This document shows positions 1-7,910 of a stretch of DNA of 64,000 nucleotides, piece after piece. Under the pieces are notes generated by a model that saw only the letters and a program-made list of their open reading frames with translations, did no database searches and was not told the DNA's origin. Within the stretch, counting starts at the first letter, position 1. Each line of letters opens with the position of its first letter. Origin of the DNA: Maribacter sp. PR1 (GTDB lineage Bacteria; Bacteroidota; Bacteroidia; Flavobacteriales; Flavobacteriaceae); NCBI RefSeq assembly GCF_028464145.1, contig NZ_JAQPCG010000007.1, forward strand, positions 310,001 through 374,000, read 5' to 3'. The translations under genes and the position numbers were made by a program.

Positions 1-1
1 T

Positions 2-700
2 AGTAGCGCGACAGTGGCTATTTCATTATTACCCAACCTTTTTATCCAGGAAGAAGAATATTCCGTTCTTGAATTAATGGGCAAAGAAGATATCAAATTG
101 TACGGGGAAGGAATCAATCTTAGAAAAGAAGCGCATGATGCCTTTCTAGAAATGAAAAAGGCGGCCTATTCCGACGGAATCGATTTAAAAATTGTTTCTA
201 GCTATCGGGATTTTAGTAGACAAGAAGGAATCTTTGAACGTAAGTTTATCAACTATACCGATGAGGGCATGGAACCCATTGCAGCTATAGAGAAAATTAT
301 TGAATACTCTACCATACCCGGAACCAGTAGACATCATTGGGGTACGGATGCCGACATTATAGACGGTTATAGAAAAGTAGAGGGTGATGTTTTGGATCCT
401 GAAAAATATGGAAACGGAGGTCCCTATGAGGACTTTAAGTTATGGATGGATGAAAATTCCGAAACCTATGGTTATCACTTGGTCTATACAGACGAACCCA
501 AAAGGAGAGGTTTTAAATACGAACCCTGGCACTACAGTTATGCACCGTTATCCATACCCATGTTGGAAGCATTTAGAGGGAAAAACATAATAGCATTACT
601 TGAGACGGAACAGTTTTATGGTGCAGAACATTTTACCCGAGCTTTTTTAAGACGTTATATTCAAAACAATATCCTAGACATTAATAGAGACCTTCTGTAA
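2..700 (+). CDS. VanY-like D-alanyl-D-alanine carboxypeptidase (peptidase M15), 5' end outside window
   Basis: The protein matches the M15/LAS zinc peptidase pattern: SxxR at SSYRDFSR, a zinc-binding HHWGTDADI segment (H-x6-D type) and EPWHYSY near the C-terminus, which supplies the catalytic Glu and the third zinc His. Such enzymes trim D-Ala-D-Ala ends of peptidoglycan stem peptides in the periplasm. The reading frame is open to the left edge, and the first residues (SSATVAISLLPNLF) look like the end of a signal peptide, so the GTG at position 14 is probably internal and the true start lies upstream. The catalytic domain is complete. The family call is firm; the substrate is inferred from the family. 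Confidence 0.85.
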   Translation, partial: SSATVAISLLPNLFIQEEEYSVLELMGKEDIKLYGEGINLRKEAHDAFLEMKKAAYSDGIDLKIVSSYRDFSRQEGIFERKFINYTDEGMEPIAAIEKIIEYSTIPGTSRHHWGTDADIIDGYRKVEGDVLDPEKYGNGGPYEDFKLWMDENSETYGYHLVYTDEPKRRGFKYEPWHYSYAPLSIPMLEAFRGKNIIALLETEQFYGAEHFTRAFLRRYIQNNILDINRDLL

Positions 701-711
701 CTCTTTTGTAT

Positions 712-744
712 ATAGGGTTATATTCGTTTGAACACTAACCCTAT
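712..744. other. 9-bp inverted repeat after the M15 gene
   Basis: ATAGGGTTA (712-720) is complementary to TAACCCTAT (736-744), with a 15-nt loop. It sits just past the peptidase stop codon and runs into the first codon of the M48 pseudogene. It lacks a T-run, so it is not a clear terminator. It might be a processing hairpin or an operator. Confidence 0.3.
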
Positions 745-1506
745 GAGAAGAGGAAGTTGGAAAAATCCGAATTTTTATCGGTTTGGCTATCGCTGCCTTC
801 GCCTTTATTCAAAAATGCAACAACAAGGAGGAAAACCCTTGTACCGGGCGTCCCCAAACCATAAATAGGTCAACGGAGCAGGAAATTGCCATAGGCTTCA
901 AAGTGCTCCAGAAATGACACAGCAACACGGAGGCCCATATCCCGATGAAAGAATACAAGTCTTAGTAGATGTGGTTGGAGATAAGTTGATTGATAACATT
1001 GCCAGGAAAACACCATACCCATACGATTTTCACCTCCCGGCAGATGAGCAAACCATAACTGCCTTTGCCCTACCCGGAGGTCAGTGCTTTATCACTTATG
1101 CCCTTTTCTCACAATGGAACGAGGCTCAACTCGCTGGGGTATTAGGTCATGAAATAGGACATGTTGTAGGACGACACTCCACCGAAAGAATTGCGGAAAG
1201 TAGTTTTTGGCAAACATCGACTATGGGTGCCAGCCTAGGTGCAGATATGGGGAACGTCGAGGGTAGCATAGGACAAAACACCCTATTGTCCAATGGACGT
1301 GATGACGAATTGGAAAGTGACGAGTTAGGCGTATTATTTACGATACAGGCTGGATATACCCCTATGAGATGATTAAAGTGATAAAACTCCTTAAAGCCGC
1401 TGCTGGTTCAAATCGAGTTCCGGAGTTCCAAAGCACGTACCCAGCCCCAGAAAATAGAATTGAAAAAATAAAGGAAGCCATTGAGAAATATCAAGGTGAG
1501 GGTTAA
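743..1506 (+). pseudogene. M48 family zinc metallopeptidase, broken by at least three frameshifts
   Basis: Read across frames, this gives a complete M48 (HtpX/Oma1/BepA-like) protein. The N-terminal anchor MRRGSWK continues in another frame as IRIFIGLAIAAFAFIQKC. The middle, open from 914, carries the zinc motif HEIGHVVGRH and a second metal-ligand region, DDELESDELG. The C-terminal part (YEMIKVIKLLKAAAG to the stop at 1506) is in a third frame. Shifts fall near 763 (A-run after AGTTGG), near 893-906 (GGCTTCAAAG, consistent with loss of one base) and near 1362-1370 (ACCCCTATGAGATG). The longest intact piece is 914-1372 and keeps the zinc motif but has no membrane anchor. Sequencing error is possible but would need three independent errors in 760 bp. 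Confidence 0.85.
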
Positions 1507-1665
1507 ACGTTAATTTTTGCGGTTAAACGTAAATAATGTACCTGTCACCTTTTCTTTTTACTATATTTAGCCTTCCCGAATCACTTACACCATATAATTT
1601 GACCCTTATAGCTTTGATTTAGTAACATCTATCGAATTTTTTCGATAGCTAAACGAGACACTATA

Positions 1666-1833
1666 ATGGGAACACTTACACACTTTAAAAATCTTTATGT
1701 TGGCGCTTTTGAAAACTGTAAACCGGAAATACTGGTTGTACTTTTAAAAGTTTATTCTGTATTCTGTGCACTAATGTTGTTTATGGCTGTATACGCCTTT
1801 ACCTATAGAGCAGTAAATGGTTTTGAATTTTAA
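1666..1833 (+). CDS. 55-aa single-pass membrane miniprotein (DUF6747-like)
   Basis: An ATG at 1666 opens 55 codons: a short amphipathic start (MGTLTHFKNLYVGAFENC), then a hydrophobic helix (about residues 22-46, EILVVLLKVYSVFCALMLF) and a short C-terminal tail ending GFEF. The layout matches small Flavobacteriaceae proteins I recall under the name DUF6747; their role is unknown. It is followed by a good terminator at 1878-1908, which supports it as a transcribed unit. Recognition of the family is from memory and should be checked. Confidence 0.6.
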   Translation: MGTLTHFKNLYVGAFENCKPEILVVLLKVYSVFCALMLFMAVYAFTYRAVNGFEF

Positions 1834-1877
1834 CGTATACTCTTTTACTTGAACACTATTTAGAGTAGTATATTTTA

Positions 1878-1908
1878 AAAAAGCCCATCGACATCGATGG
1901 GCTTTTTT
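1878..1908. terminator. Bidirectional intrinsic terminator
   Basis: GCCCATCGA pairs with TCGATGGGC, with A-run upstream and T6 downstream. It serves the miniprotein on the plus strand and probably the ankyrin gene converging from the right. Confidence 0.8.
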
Positions 1909-1929
1909 ACTAATTATGATAAATATGTT

Positions 1930-2316
1930 TTAAGAGTTTGAATCCAATATAGCTAATACTTGCGTTGCCTTGGACATCTTTGCATATTCCTTTACTGTAT
2001 ATCCTTGATCGCTCTTAATATTTAAATTGGCTTGGTTCAGCATCAAAATTTTTAGGACTTCCGGTTTGTTGTATCTCGCCGCATACATGGCAGGTGTCAT
2101 TCCCAAAGATTTTTCATTAACCTTTTCCCCAGTTGCTATTAGGCTTCTAACCTTTTCGACATCTCCTTGCATTGCGGCTTTGCAAAGCGAACTAATATTA
2201 TCATTAACAGTAATAAGGGCCTGGTTAACCTTAGGGTTCGCAACATCCGTATTTGCATAGGAATTCGAGAGGGTCAAAATACCGATTGACAAAAGAAATA
2301 AAATTGATTTTTTCAT
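1930..2316 (-). CDS. Exported ankyrin-repeat protein (copy A)
   Basis: 128 aa with a Sec signal peptide (MKKSILFLLSIGILTLSNSYA, cleavage probably after SYA) and about two and a half ankyrin repeats. The consensus pieces are visible as GDVEKVRSLIATG, GMTPAMYAARYNKPEVLKIL and NLNIKSDQGYT. Ankyrin repeats bind proteins; no partner can be inferred. It is a paralogue of the neighbouring gene at 2610-3002: same length, same architecture, with identical runs such as KSLGMTP and AARYNK. A TAnnTTTG element lies at 2357-2364 on the minus strand, so it probably has its own promoter. Confidence 0.85.
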   Translation of the reverse strand: MKKSILFLLSIGILTLSNSYANTDVANPKVNQALITVNDNISSLCKAAMQGDVEKVRSLIATGEKVNEKSLGMTPAMYAARYNKPEVLKILMLNQANLNIKSDQGYTVKEYAKMSKATQVLAILDSNS

Positions 2317-2356
2317 AATATGAGTATTTTAAAATTGTAATTTTTTATTATATCAT

Positions 2357-2364
2357 CAAAATTA
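2357..2364 (-). promoter_or_regulatory. Bacteroidota -7 element (TAATTTTG) for ankyrin gene A
   Basis: The minus strand reads TAATTTTG about 41 nt upstream of the start codon, matching TAnnTTTG. No clear -33 TTTG was seen. Confidence 0.5.
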
Positions 2365-2546
2365 CGTATCAATTATTATGAATTTTTCATTTTAAGAAAA
2401 GAATAATAAAAATTTAACAATTAAGAAAGTTTGTCTTAATGGTTGAATTAGGTAAATATCTCATTATCAATATTAATGCTCTTTTTCATTTGGAAACAAT
2501 ACCCATATCCACCAGCGGCTCGTGAACAAGCGAGGTTTATAAAGAA

Positions 2547-2577
2547 AAGGCCTAATCGAATTATTGGACCAGGCCTT
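2547..2577 (-). terminator. Probable terminator of ankyrin gene B
   Basis: AAGGCCT and AGGCCTT form a 7-bp stem with a long loop. On the minus strand it is followed by TTTTCTTT. Confidence 0.5.
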
Positions 2578-2609
2578 AATCATTTTTGATTGATGGTTTT
2601 GTTAGTTTT

Positions 2610-3002
2610 TTAACTTCCCATAGCATTTTCCAAGACAGCAATAGCCTCCTTTGCATTGGACAACTCCGCATATTTGGTCACAGAAAAGCCTTGGTTGCTC
2701 TTAATTTTTAAATTGGCGCCATTATCAATTAACAATTGAAGTACTTCAGCTTTATTATAACGTGCGGCAAACATGACAGGGGTCATACCTAAGGATTTTT
2801 GATCAATATCCTCCCCTAGTTCAATCAAGCGCTCCACAGTATCAATATCACCTTGCATGACGGCCTTACAAAATGAACTAATTTCATAGGCTTTAAAGCT
2901 GTCTTCAATAGTAATTTGGTTTTCTGAAAATGATTCTTTGGCCATAAGACCGTTGCCCATAAAGAGAACCCCCATGGACAATGTTAGGATTGTTTTTTTC
3001 AT
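2610..3002 (-). CDS. Exported ankyrin-repeat protein (copy B)
   Basis: 130 aa, signal peptide MKKTILTLSMGVLFMGNGLMA, then ankyrin repeats (GDIDTVERLIELG, GMTPVMFAARYNKAEVLQLL, NLKIKSNQGFS). It is the tandem paralogue of the gene at 1930-2316. The two are separated by about 290 bp, which includes a terminator, so they are probably separate transcripts. The repeat core is more conserved between copies than the signal peptide or the linker after it, as expected for an old duplication. Function unknown beyond protein binding in the periplasm or at the surface. Confidence 0.85.
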   Translation of the reverse strand: MKKTILTLSMGVLFMGNGLMAKESFSENQITIEDSFKAYEISSFCKAVMQGDIDTVERLIELGEDIDQKSLGMTPVMFAARYNKAEVLQLLIDNGANLKIKSNQGFSVTKYAELSNAKEAIAVLENAMGS

Positions 3003-3196
3003 GATGAATGAATTTAATTGATGAATAGATTCTGATTATATAAATATAGACTGCTTCAATAGTAAAATGTTACAGGATTAACACTTAAATAACGAAATTT
3101 TAACAGAAGACTCAGTTTATCGTTAAAACATTTAACAATATCGCAATCCAATTCAAAAAGACCCAGCATATGCTAGTTATACTTAACTAATCCTAT

Positions 3197-3204
3197 TATT
3201 TTTG
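3197..3204 (+). promoter_or_regulatory. -7 element TATTTTTG upstream of gpmI
   Basis: TATTTTTG matches TAnnTTTG. It ends 24 nt before the ATG at 3229. The overlap with the in-frame TTG at 3202 argues against that TTG as a start codon. Confidence 0.6.
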
Positions 3205-3228
3205 AGCATCGAATTTTATGCAAAAGAG

Positions 3229-4749
3229 ATGAACAAAAAGGTAATCTTAATGATATTGGATGGGTGGGGTAAATCTCCAGACCCCAATGTTTCGGCTGTG
3301 GACAAAGCAAATACTCCATTTATAGATAGTTTATATACAAAATACCCCAATTCGAATTTACTTACGGACGGGATGAATGTTGGCCTTCCCGAAGGTCAAA
3401 TGGGCAATAGTGAGGTGGGCCATATGAACCTAGGCGCCGGTAGAATCGTTTATCAAGATCTGGCCAAAATAAATTTGGCCGTTAAGGAAAACACCTTGAA
3501 GGATGAAAAAACACTAAAAGATGCCTTTTCATATGCCAAAGAAAACCATAAACCGGTTCATTTCCTTGGTTTATTAAGCAATGGTGGAGTTCATAGTCAC
3601 ATTGATCATTTAAAGGGGTTAATTTCCGCTGGTTCTGACACTGGGATTGAAAATATGTTCATCCATGCCTTTACAGATGGTCGAGATGTAGATCCAAAAA
3701 GTGGTAAAGGCTTCTTGGAAGACTTAGTTTCATATTGCCCAGGGAAAAATGCCCAACTTGCCTCAGTTGTGGGGAGGTATTTTGCCATGGATCGCGATAA
3801 ACGTTGGGAACGTGTTAAAAAGGCTTATGATGTAATGGTAAATGGAGAAGGTGAAAGGTCGTCGGATATAAGTAAAAGCATTCAAGAGAGTTATGATAAT
3901 GGCACAACGGATGAGTTCATTGAGCCCATAGTAATGACGAATGACCAAGGTCATCCTGTCGCCCAAATAAAAGAAGGGGATGTAGTCATCTTCTTCAATT
4001 TTCGGACGGATAGGGGCCGTGAACTTACCCAGGTTTTAAGTCAAGAAGACATGCATGAACAAAATATGCACAAACTAGACTTATACTATGTTACTATGAC
4101 GAACTATGACGATTCATTTAAAGGTGTCCATATAGTTTACGATAAGGAAAACATTAGGGAAACCTTGGGGGAAGTATTGGCCAACGCAGGTAAAAAACAA
4201 ATTAGGATTGCCGAAACCGAAAAATACCCTCACGTAACCTTTTTCTTTAGCGGAGGTAGGGAAGTTCCCTTTGATGGTGAAAAAAGATTATTATGCCCAT
4301 CGCCTAAGGTGGCCACTTACGATTTACAGCCAGAAATGAGTGCTTATGAGATTAGGGATTCCATTGTTCCTGAACTTGAAAAAGGTGAAGTCGATTTTGT
4401 CTGCTTGAATTTTGCCAATCCGGACATGGTAGGTCATACCGGTGTAATGGAAGCTGCAATAAAAGCTTGTGAAACTGTAGACAAATGTGCAAAAGATGTT
4501 ATTACGACTGCTATAGAAAATGATTATTCGGTTATCGTAATAGCGGACCACGGGAATTGTGAAACCATGATTAATCCAGACGGTACACCTAATACCGCAC
4601 ATACTACGAATCCCGTTCCACTGATACTAGTTGACAAGGATATTAAACATATACGAGATGGAGTTCTGGGCGATATCGCTCCTACTATATTAAAATTAAT
4701 GGGGGTTAAGCAATCTTCCTATATGACCCAAAAATCCTTGGTGGATTAA
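3229..4749 (+). CDS. gpmI: 2,3-bisphosphoglycerate-independent phosphoglycerate mutase
   Basis: 506 aa, the usual length for iPGM, a di-manganese glycolytic enzyme that interconverts 3- and 2-phosphoglycerate through a phosphoserine. Visible motifs are the metal-binding start LMILDGWG, the nucleophile in GNSEVGH (Ser61), the substrate-binding HAFTDGRD and RYFAMDRDKRW, and the C-terminal metal motif ADHGNCE. The ATG at 3229 is chosen because it gives the standard MNKKVILMILDGW start; an in-frame TTG at 3202 lies inside the promoter element. The map gene follows 31 bp later with its own promoter. Confidence 0.96.
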   Translation: MNKKVILMILDGWGKSPDPNVSAVDKANTPFIDSLYTKYPNSNLLTDGMNVGLPEGQMGNSEVGHMNLGAGRIVYQDLAKINLAVKENTLKDEKTLKDAFSYAKENHKPVHFLGLLSNGGVHSHIDHLKGLISAGSDTGIENMFIHAFTDGRDVDPKSGKGFLEDLVSYCPGKNAQLASVVGRYFAMDRDKRWERVKKAYDVMVNGEGERSSDISKSIQESYDNGTTDEFIEPIVMTNDQGHPVAQIKEGDVVIFFNFRTDRGRELTQVLSQEDMHEQNMHKLDLYYVTMTNYDDSFKGVHIVYDKENIRETLGEVLANAGKKQIRIAETEKYPHVTFFFSGGREVPFDGEKRLLCPSPKVATYDLQPEMSAYEIRDSIVPELEKGEVDFVCLNFANPDMVGHTGVMEAAIKACETVDKCAKDVITTAIENDYSVIVIADHGNCETMINPDGTPNTAHTTNPVPLILVDKDIKHIRDGVLGDIAPTILKLMGVKQSSYMTQKSLVD

Positions 4750-4767
4750 CCAATCCTTTAATTACCT

Positions 4768-4775
4768 TACTTTTG
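4768..4775 (+). promoter_or_regulatory. -7 element TACTTTTG immediately before map
   Basis: TACTTTTG ends only 5 nt before the map ATG at 4781. A transcription start 4-8 nt downstream of such an element would make the mRNA leaderless or nearly so. Confidence 0.6.
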
Positions 4776-4780
4776 CAATT

Positions 4781-5599
4781 ATGGTAAAGATTAAATCGGC
4801 AGAAGAAATAGAATTGATGCGCGAAAGTGCCCTAATTGTATCCAAAACTTTAGGGATGTTGGCTTCGGAGATAAAACCTGGTGTCAATGCACTCTATTTA
4901 GATGAGCTGGCGGAGACTTTTATTAGGGACCATGGTGCAGAACCCGGATTTCTGGGAATGTACGATTTTCCGAATACACTGAACATGAGTCCAAATGCAC
5001 AGGTGGTTCATGGGATTCCCAATAAAGAACCACTTAAAGACGGAGATATCATTTCTGTTGATTGTGGTGCCTTAAAAAATGAATATTATGGAGACCACGC
5101 TTATACCTTCGAAGTTGGTGAAGTGGCTCCGGAAGTCAAAAAATTGCTAAAGGTCACCAAAGAATCACTTTATATTGGAATTAGAGAATTTAAGGTGGGT
5201 AATAGGGTTGGAGATGTAGGCTATGCCATTCAAAACTATTGTGAAAGCTTTGGATATGGAGTAGTCCGTGAACTTGTTGGTCATGGACTTGGCAAGAAAT
5301 TACATGAAAGTCCCGAAATGCCCAACTATGGCAAAAGAGGTCGTGGCAAAAAATTTGCCGAGGGTATGACAGTCGCCATAGAGCCCATGATCAACATGGG
5401 CACAAAAAACATAAAACAGCTCAAAGATGGCTGGACCATTCTTACCGCAGATGGTAAACCCAGCGCCCATTTTGAACACGATGTCGCAATTGTAAACGGT
5501 AAACCTGAGTTGCTTTCAACCTTTAAATACATATATGATGCCCTCGGTATCACATCAGATGAGGAGGATGAATTTAGACAGACGAAGTTGCAATCCTAG
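4781..5599 (+). CDS. map: Methionine aminopeptidase, type I
   Basis: 272 aa pita-bread-fold enzyme that removes the N-terminal Met from nascent proteins. The five metal ligands of the family can be placed: Asp in SVDCGAL, Asp in YGDHAYTF, His in VGHGLGKKLHE, Glu in AIEPMIN and Glu in HFEHDVAI. There is no N-terminal zinc-finger extension, so it is the short bacterial type. The start at 4781 is backed by the promoter element at 4768-4775. The stop is followed by about 100 bp with no clear terminator before the methyltransferase gene. Confidence 0.96.
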   Translation: MVKIKSAEEIELMRESALIVSKTLGMLASEIKPGVNALYLDELAETFIRDHGAEPGFLGMYDFPNTLNMSPNAQVVHGIPNKEPLKDGDIISVDCGALKNEYYGDHAYTFEVGEVAPEVKKLLKVTKESLYIGIREFKVGNRVGDVGYAIQNYCESFGYGVVRELVGHGLGKKLHESPEMPNYGKRGRGKKFAEGMTVAIEPMINMGTKNIKQLKDGWTILTADGKPSAHFEHDVAIVNGKPELLSTFKYIYDALGITSDEEDEFRQTKLQS

Positions 5600-5703
5600 A
5601 ATCTATAGATAAACACTTTTAATATTCTTCATAATATTGAAAAGCTTTATCTAAATAACACTTGTGCGCACTTGGTTTAAATAATATCTCGATTATCGAG
5701 TAA

Positions 5704-6468
5704 ATGAAAAAAATTTTCAAGTTTTTCCTTAATCTTATACCTAGACCAATTTTAATCAAATTGAGCTATTGGATTAGGCCCCTGTTGTCCATTTATTATT
5801 CAGGGAGTATATATAAGGATCCTATAGATGGTAAAACATTTAGAAGCTTTCTTCCTTATGGTTACGAAAACCCTAGGGAAAATGTGCTTTCCCCTTCTAC
5901 CCTATCCTTGGAAAGACACAGACTTTTATGGCTTTATCTAAAAGACGAAACCAATTTCTTTACAGATTCCCTAAAAGTGCTACATTTTGCCCCAGAACAG
6001 GCCTTTTATAAACGATTTAAGAAACTCCCGAATTTAAATTACACGACCACCGATTTAAATTCTCCTTTGGCGGATATAAAAGCGGATATTTGCAACCTGC
6101 CTTTTAAAGATAATAGCTTTGATGTTATTCTTTGTAATCATGTATTGGAGCATATACCAGATGACACCCAAGCAATGAAAGAATTATATCGAGTCCTTAA
6201 ACCCGGAGGTTGGGGAATTTTTCAGATACCACAGGATTTAAAAAGGAATACGACTTTCGAAGATGATTCTATTGTCGACAAAAAGAAACGCGCTGAAATT
6301 TTTGGACAATATGACCATGTTCGTATATATGGGCGGGACTACTTTGATAAATTACGTTCTATTGGATTCAAAGTTGATGAAATAGTCTACTCTTCCAAAT
6401 TATCGAAGGAAGAAGTACATAAATACAGATTAGCCGAAGGAGAAATAATCCCCCTGGTTAAAAAGTAA
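5704..6468 (+). CDS. Class I SAM-dependent methyltransferase, substrate unknown
   Basis: 254 aa. An N-terminal region with hydrophobic patches (about residues 1-35) is followed by a methyltransferase core: motif I is divergent (VLHFAPEQAFYKRF), the acidic loop is TTTDLNSP, and LPFKDNSFDVILCNHVLEHI and LYRVLKPGGWGIFQIP are typical of the Methyltransf_11 group. Nothing in the context gives a substrate; proteins of this type sometimes act in lipid or polysaccharide synthesis. The gene ends directly against the convergent apbE (no gap), so the two transcripts must overlap at their 3' ends. Confidence 0.85.
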   Translation: MKKIFKFFLNLIPRPILIKLSYWIRPLLSIYYSGSIYKDPIDGKTFRSFLPYGYENPRENVLSPSTLSLERHRLLWLYLKDETNFFTDSLKVLHFAPEQAFYKRFKKLPNLNYTTTDLNSPLADIKADICNLPFKDNSFDVILCNHVLEHIPDDTQAMKELYRVLKPGGWGIFQIPQDLKRNTTFEDDSIVDKKKRAEIFGQYDHVRIYGRDYFDKLRSIGFKVDEIVYSSKLSKEEVHKYRLAEGEIIPLVKK

Positions 6469-7473
6469 CTACTTCACCAAAAGCTTTTTAAATCCGCTTG
6501 TTAAAAACTCTTGAGTATTTCCTTTTTCATCGAGGTAGATAATGTAAGCTTCCAAGTCCTTATTCGAGTTTATCACTTTAAAGGCTTCATCCAAATCCAT
6601 CGCCATAAAGGCCGTTGCATATCCATCTGCAGTTGCACAATTATTTGCTAATATTGTAACCCCTAACGTGTTCGAATTTTTGGTGTATCCAGTTAATGGG
6701 TCTATCGTGTGGACATATTTTTTTCCTGATGTACTATCAATCCTAAATTTTCTATAATTACCAGAGGATGCCAAGGCTCTGTCGGTCAAATTAATCAACA
6801 ACTTAAGTTGCCGACCTGTTTCAACTTGTGGGTCATCGATACCTACAACCCAGGGTTTGTTTTTTTCCAGATTAATACCTTTGGCCACTACTTCTCCACC
6901 AACTTCCACCAAAAAATTATCAATCCCCTTACTATTTAAAAAGTCAGCCAATCTATCGATGGCATATCCTTTCGCTATTGCATTAAAATCAAAATAAATA
7001 TTGGTGTTTTCCTTGACAATTCTATTCTGGGGTGTAATGGAAACTTTATTAAAACCTACGTAATTCAGTAAGCTATCGACCGATAGACTATCCATATTAA
7101 GTTCACGACCTGGTCCAAACCCCCATGCGTTCACCAAAGTACCAACCGTGGGGTCAAAATAGCCTTTTGTAGCCTCATGTATACTACGAGAGAGTTCAAA
7201 AACCTCCCTAAACATTTTATCAACTACAACCGACGAATCACCCTTGTTGATTTTAGAGATATCTGAATCTGGTATATAGGTGGAAAGGGATTGGTTAACT
7301 ACGCTAAATACGGAGTCTATTTCCATTTGAAAATCCAACTCATCATCAGCCAAATAAATAATATTATATGAGGTTCCTAGGGCAGCGCCTGTATTTTGGT
7401 TCCGAACAATGCCATTTTTTCCGAATTGACAGGAAACAAACCCAAGAGCTAATAAAACAATCCATTTCTTCAT
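6469..7473 (-). CDS. apbE: FAD:protein FMN transferase (ApbE), lipoprotein
   Basis: 334 aa. The signal peptide carries a lipobox (LGFVSC), so this is a periplasmic lipoprotein. ApbE attaches FMN through a phosphoester bond to Thr/Ser in flavinylation motifs of NqrB and NqrC. Family features include GTSYNIIY near the N-terminus, DFNAIAKGYAID, ALASSGNYR and the Mg/FAD-binding HTIDPLTG. The start codon overlaps the stop of the upstream 121-aa gene (TAATG), so the two are cotranscribed and translationally coupled. Location next to nqr gives the expected targets. Confidence 0.95.
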   Translation of the reverse strand: MKKWIVLLALGFVSCQFGKNGIVRNQNTGAALGTSYNIIYLADDELDFQMEIDSVFSVVNQSLSTYIPDSDISKINKGDSSVVVDKMFREVFELSRSIHEATKGYFDPTVGTLVNAWGFGPGRELNMDSLSVDSLLNYVGFNKVSITPQNRIVKENTNIYFDFNAIAKGYAIDRLADFLNSKGIDNFLVEVGGEVVAKGINLEKNKPWVVGIDDPQVETGRQLKLLINLTDRALASSGNYRKFRIDSTSGKKYVHTIDPLTGYTKNSNTLGVTILANNCATADGYATAFMAMDLDEAFKVINSNKDLEAYIIYLDEKGNTQEFLTSGFKKLLVK

Positions 7474-7838
7474 TACTCAATCTCAATTAACCCGTCATAA
7501 TCCACAATATATTCTTCGTCTAGATAGACCGGTAAATTATAATCCTTCGCATTAACCAATCCTACGGGCGCATAATAAGTTCTTGCTTCAAATTTTAGGG
7601 CATGATCTCGCATTTTATTCAAATCTGCCCTGAAAAAATCCAAATCTTGTGGGTCCCCAGGGTACTCTATAGCCTTAACGACAACAAAACTCATCTTTCT
7701 CTCCTTAATGCAAACAAATTGGGGATTTTTCCTTAATTCACTATTGATGGACAAAAATTCATAGCCATCATCTTCTAGCTGTTTTCCAACTAAATTCATG
7801 GCCAAATTATGAAGCTCTTGATCCGTTAATGGTTTCAT
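7473..7838 (-). CDS. Small conserved Nqr-linked protein, function unknown
   Basis: 121-aa soluble protein without signal peptide or membrane helix. It starts MKPLTDQELHNLAMNLVG and contains FVCIKERKMSFVVVKAIEYP and LPVYLDEEYIVDYDGL. As far as I recall, similar small proteins sit between nqrF and apbE in other Flavobacteriia and are sometimes labelled 'NqrF subunit'. It has none of the NqrF cofactor domains, so that label is misleading. The mixed alpha/beta pattern suggests a small restriction-endonuclease-like or chaperone-like fold, but this is a guess. It is coupled to apbE by a TAATG overlap, which suggests a role in Nqr maturation or flavinylation. Confidence 0.7.
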   Translation of the reverse strand: MKPLTDQELHNLAMNLVGKQLEDDGYEFLSINSELRKNPQFVCIKERKMSFVVVKAIEYPGDPQDLDFFRADLNKMRDHALKFEARTYYAPVGLVNAKDYNLPVYLDEEYIVDYDGLIEIE

Positions 7839-7856
7839 TTACATCTTATTCCAAAA

Positions 7857-7882
7857 AAACCGATATGTAACATACCGGTTTT
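7857..7882 (-). terminator. Hairpin after nqrF (minus strand)
   Basis: AAACCGATATG and CATACCGGTTT pair with one mismatch around a 3-nt loop. On the minus strand it is followed by T7. It separates nqrF from the small protein and apbE; read-through would be partial. Confidence 0.7.
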
Positions 7883-7910
7883 TAGTTCTCTTAATACAAT
7901 ATTCTATTTT

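Noticed and set aside
5600..5703. TAGATAAA/TTTATCTA pairing after map as a terminator
   Set aside because: Long loop and no T-run.
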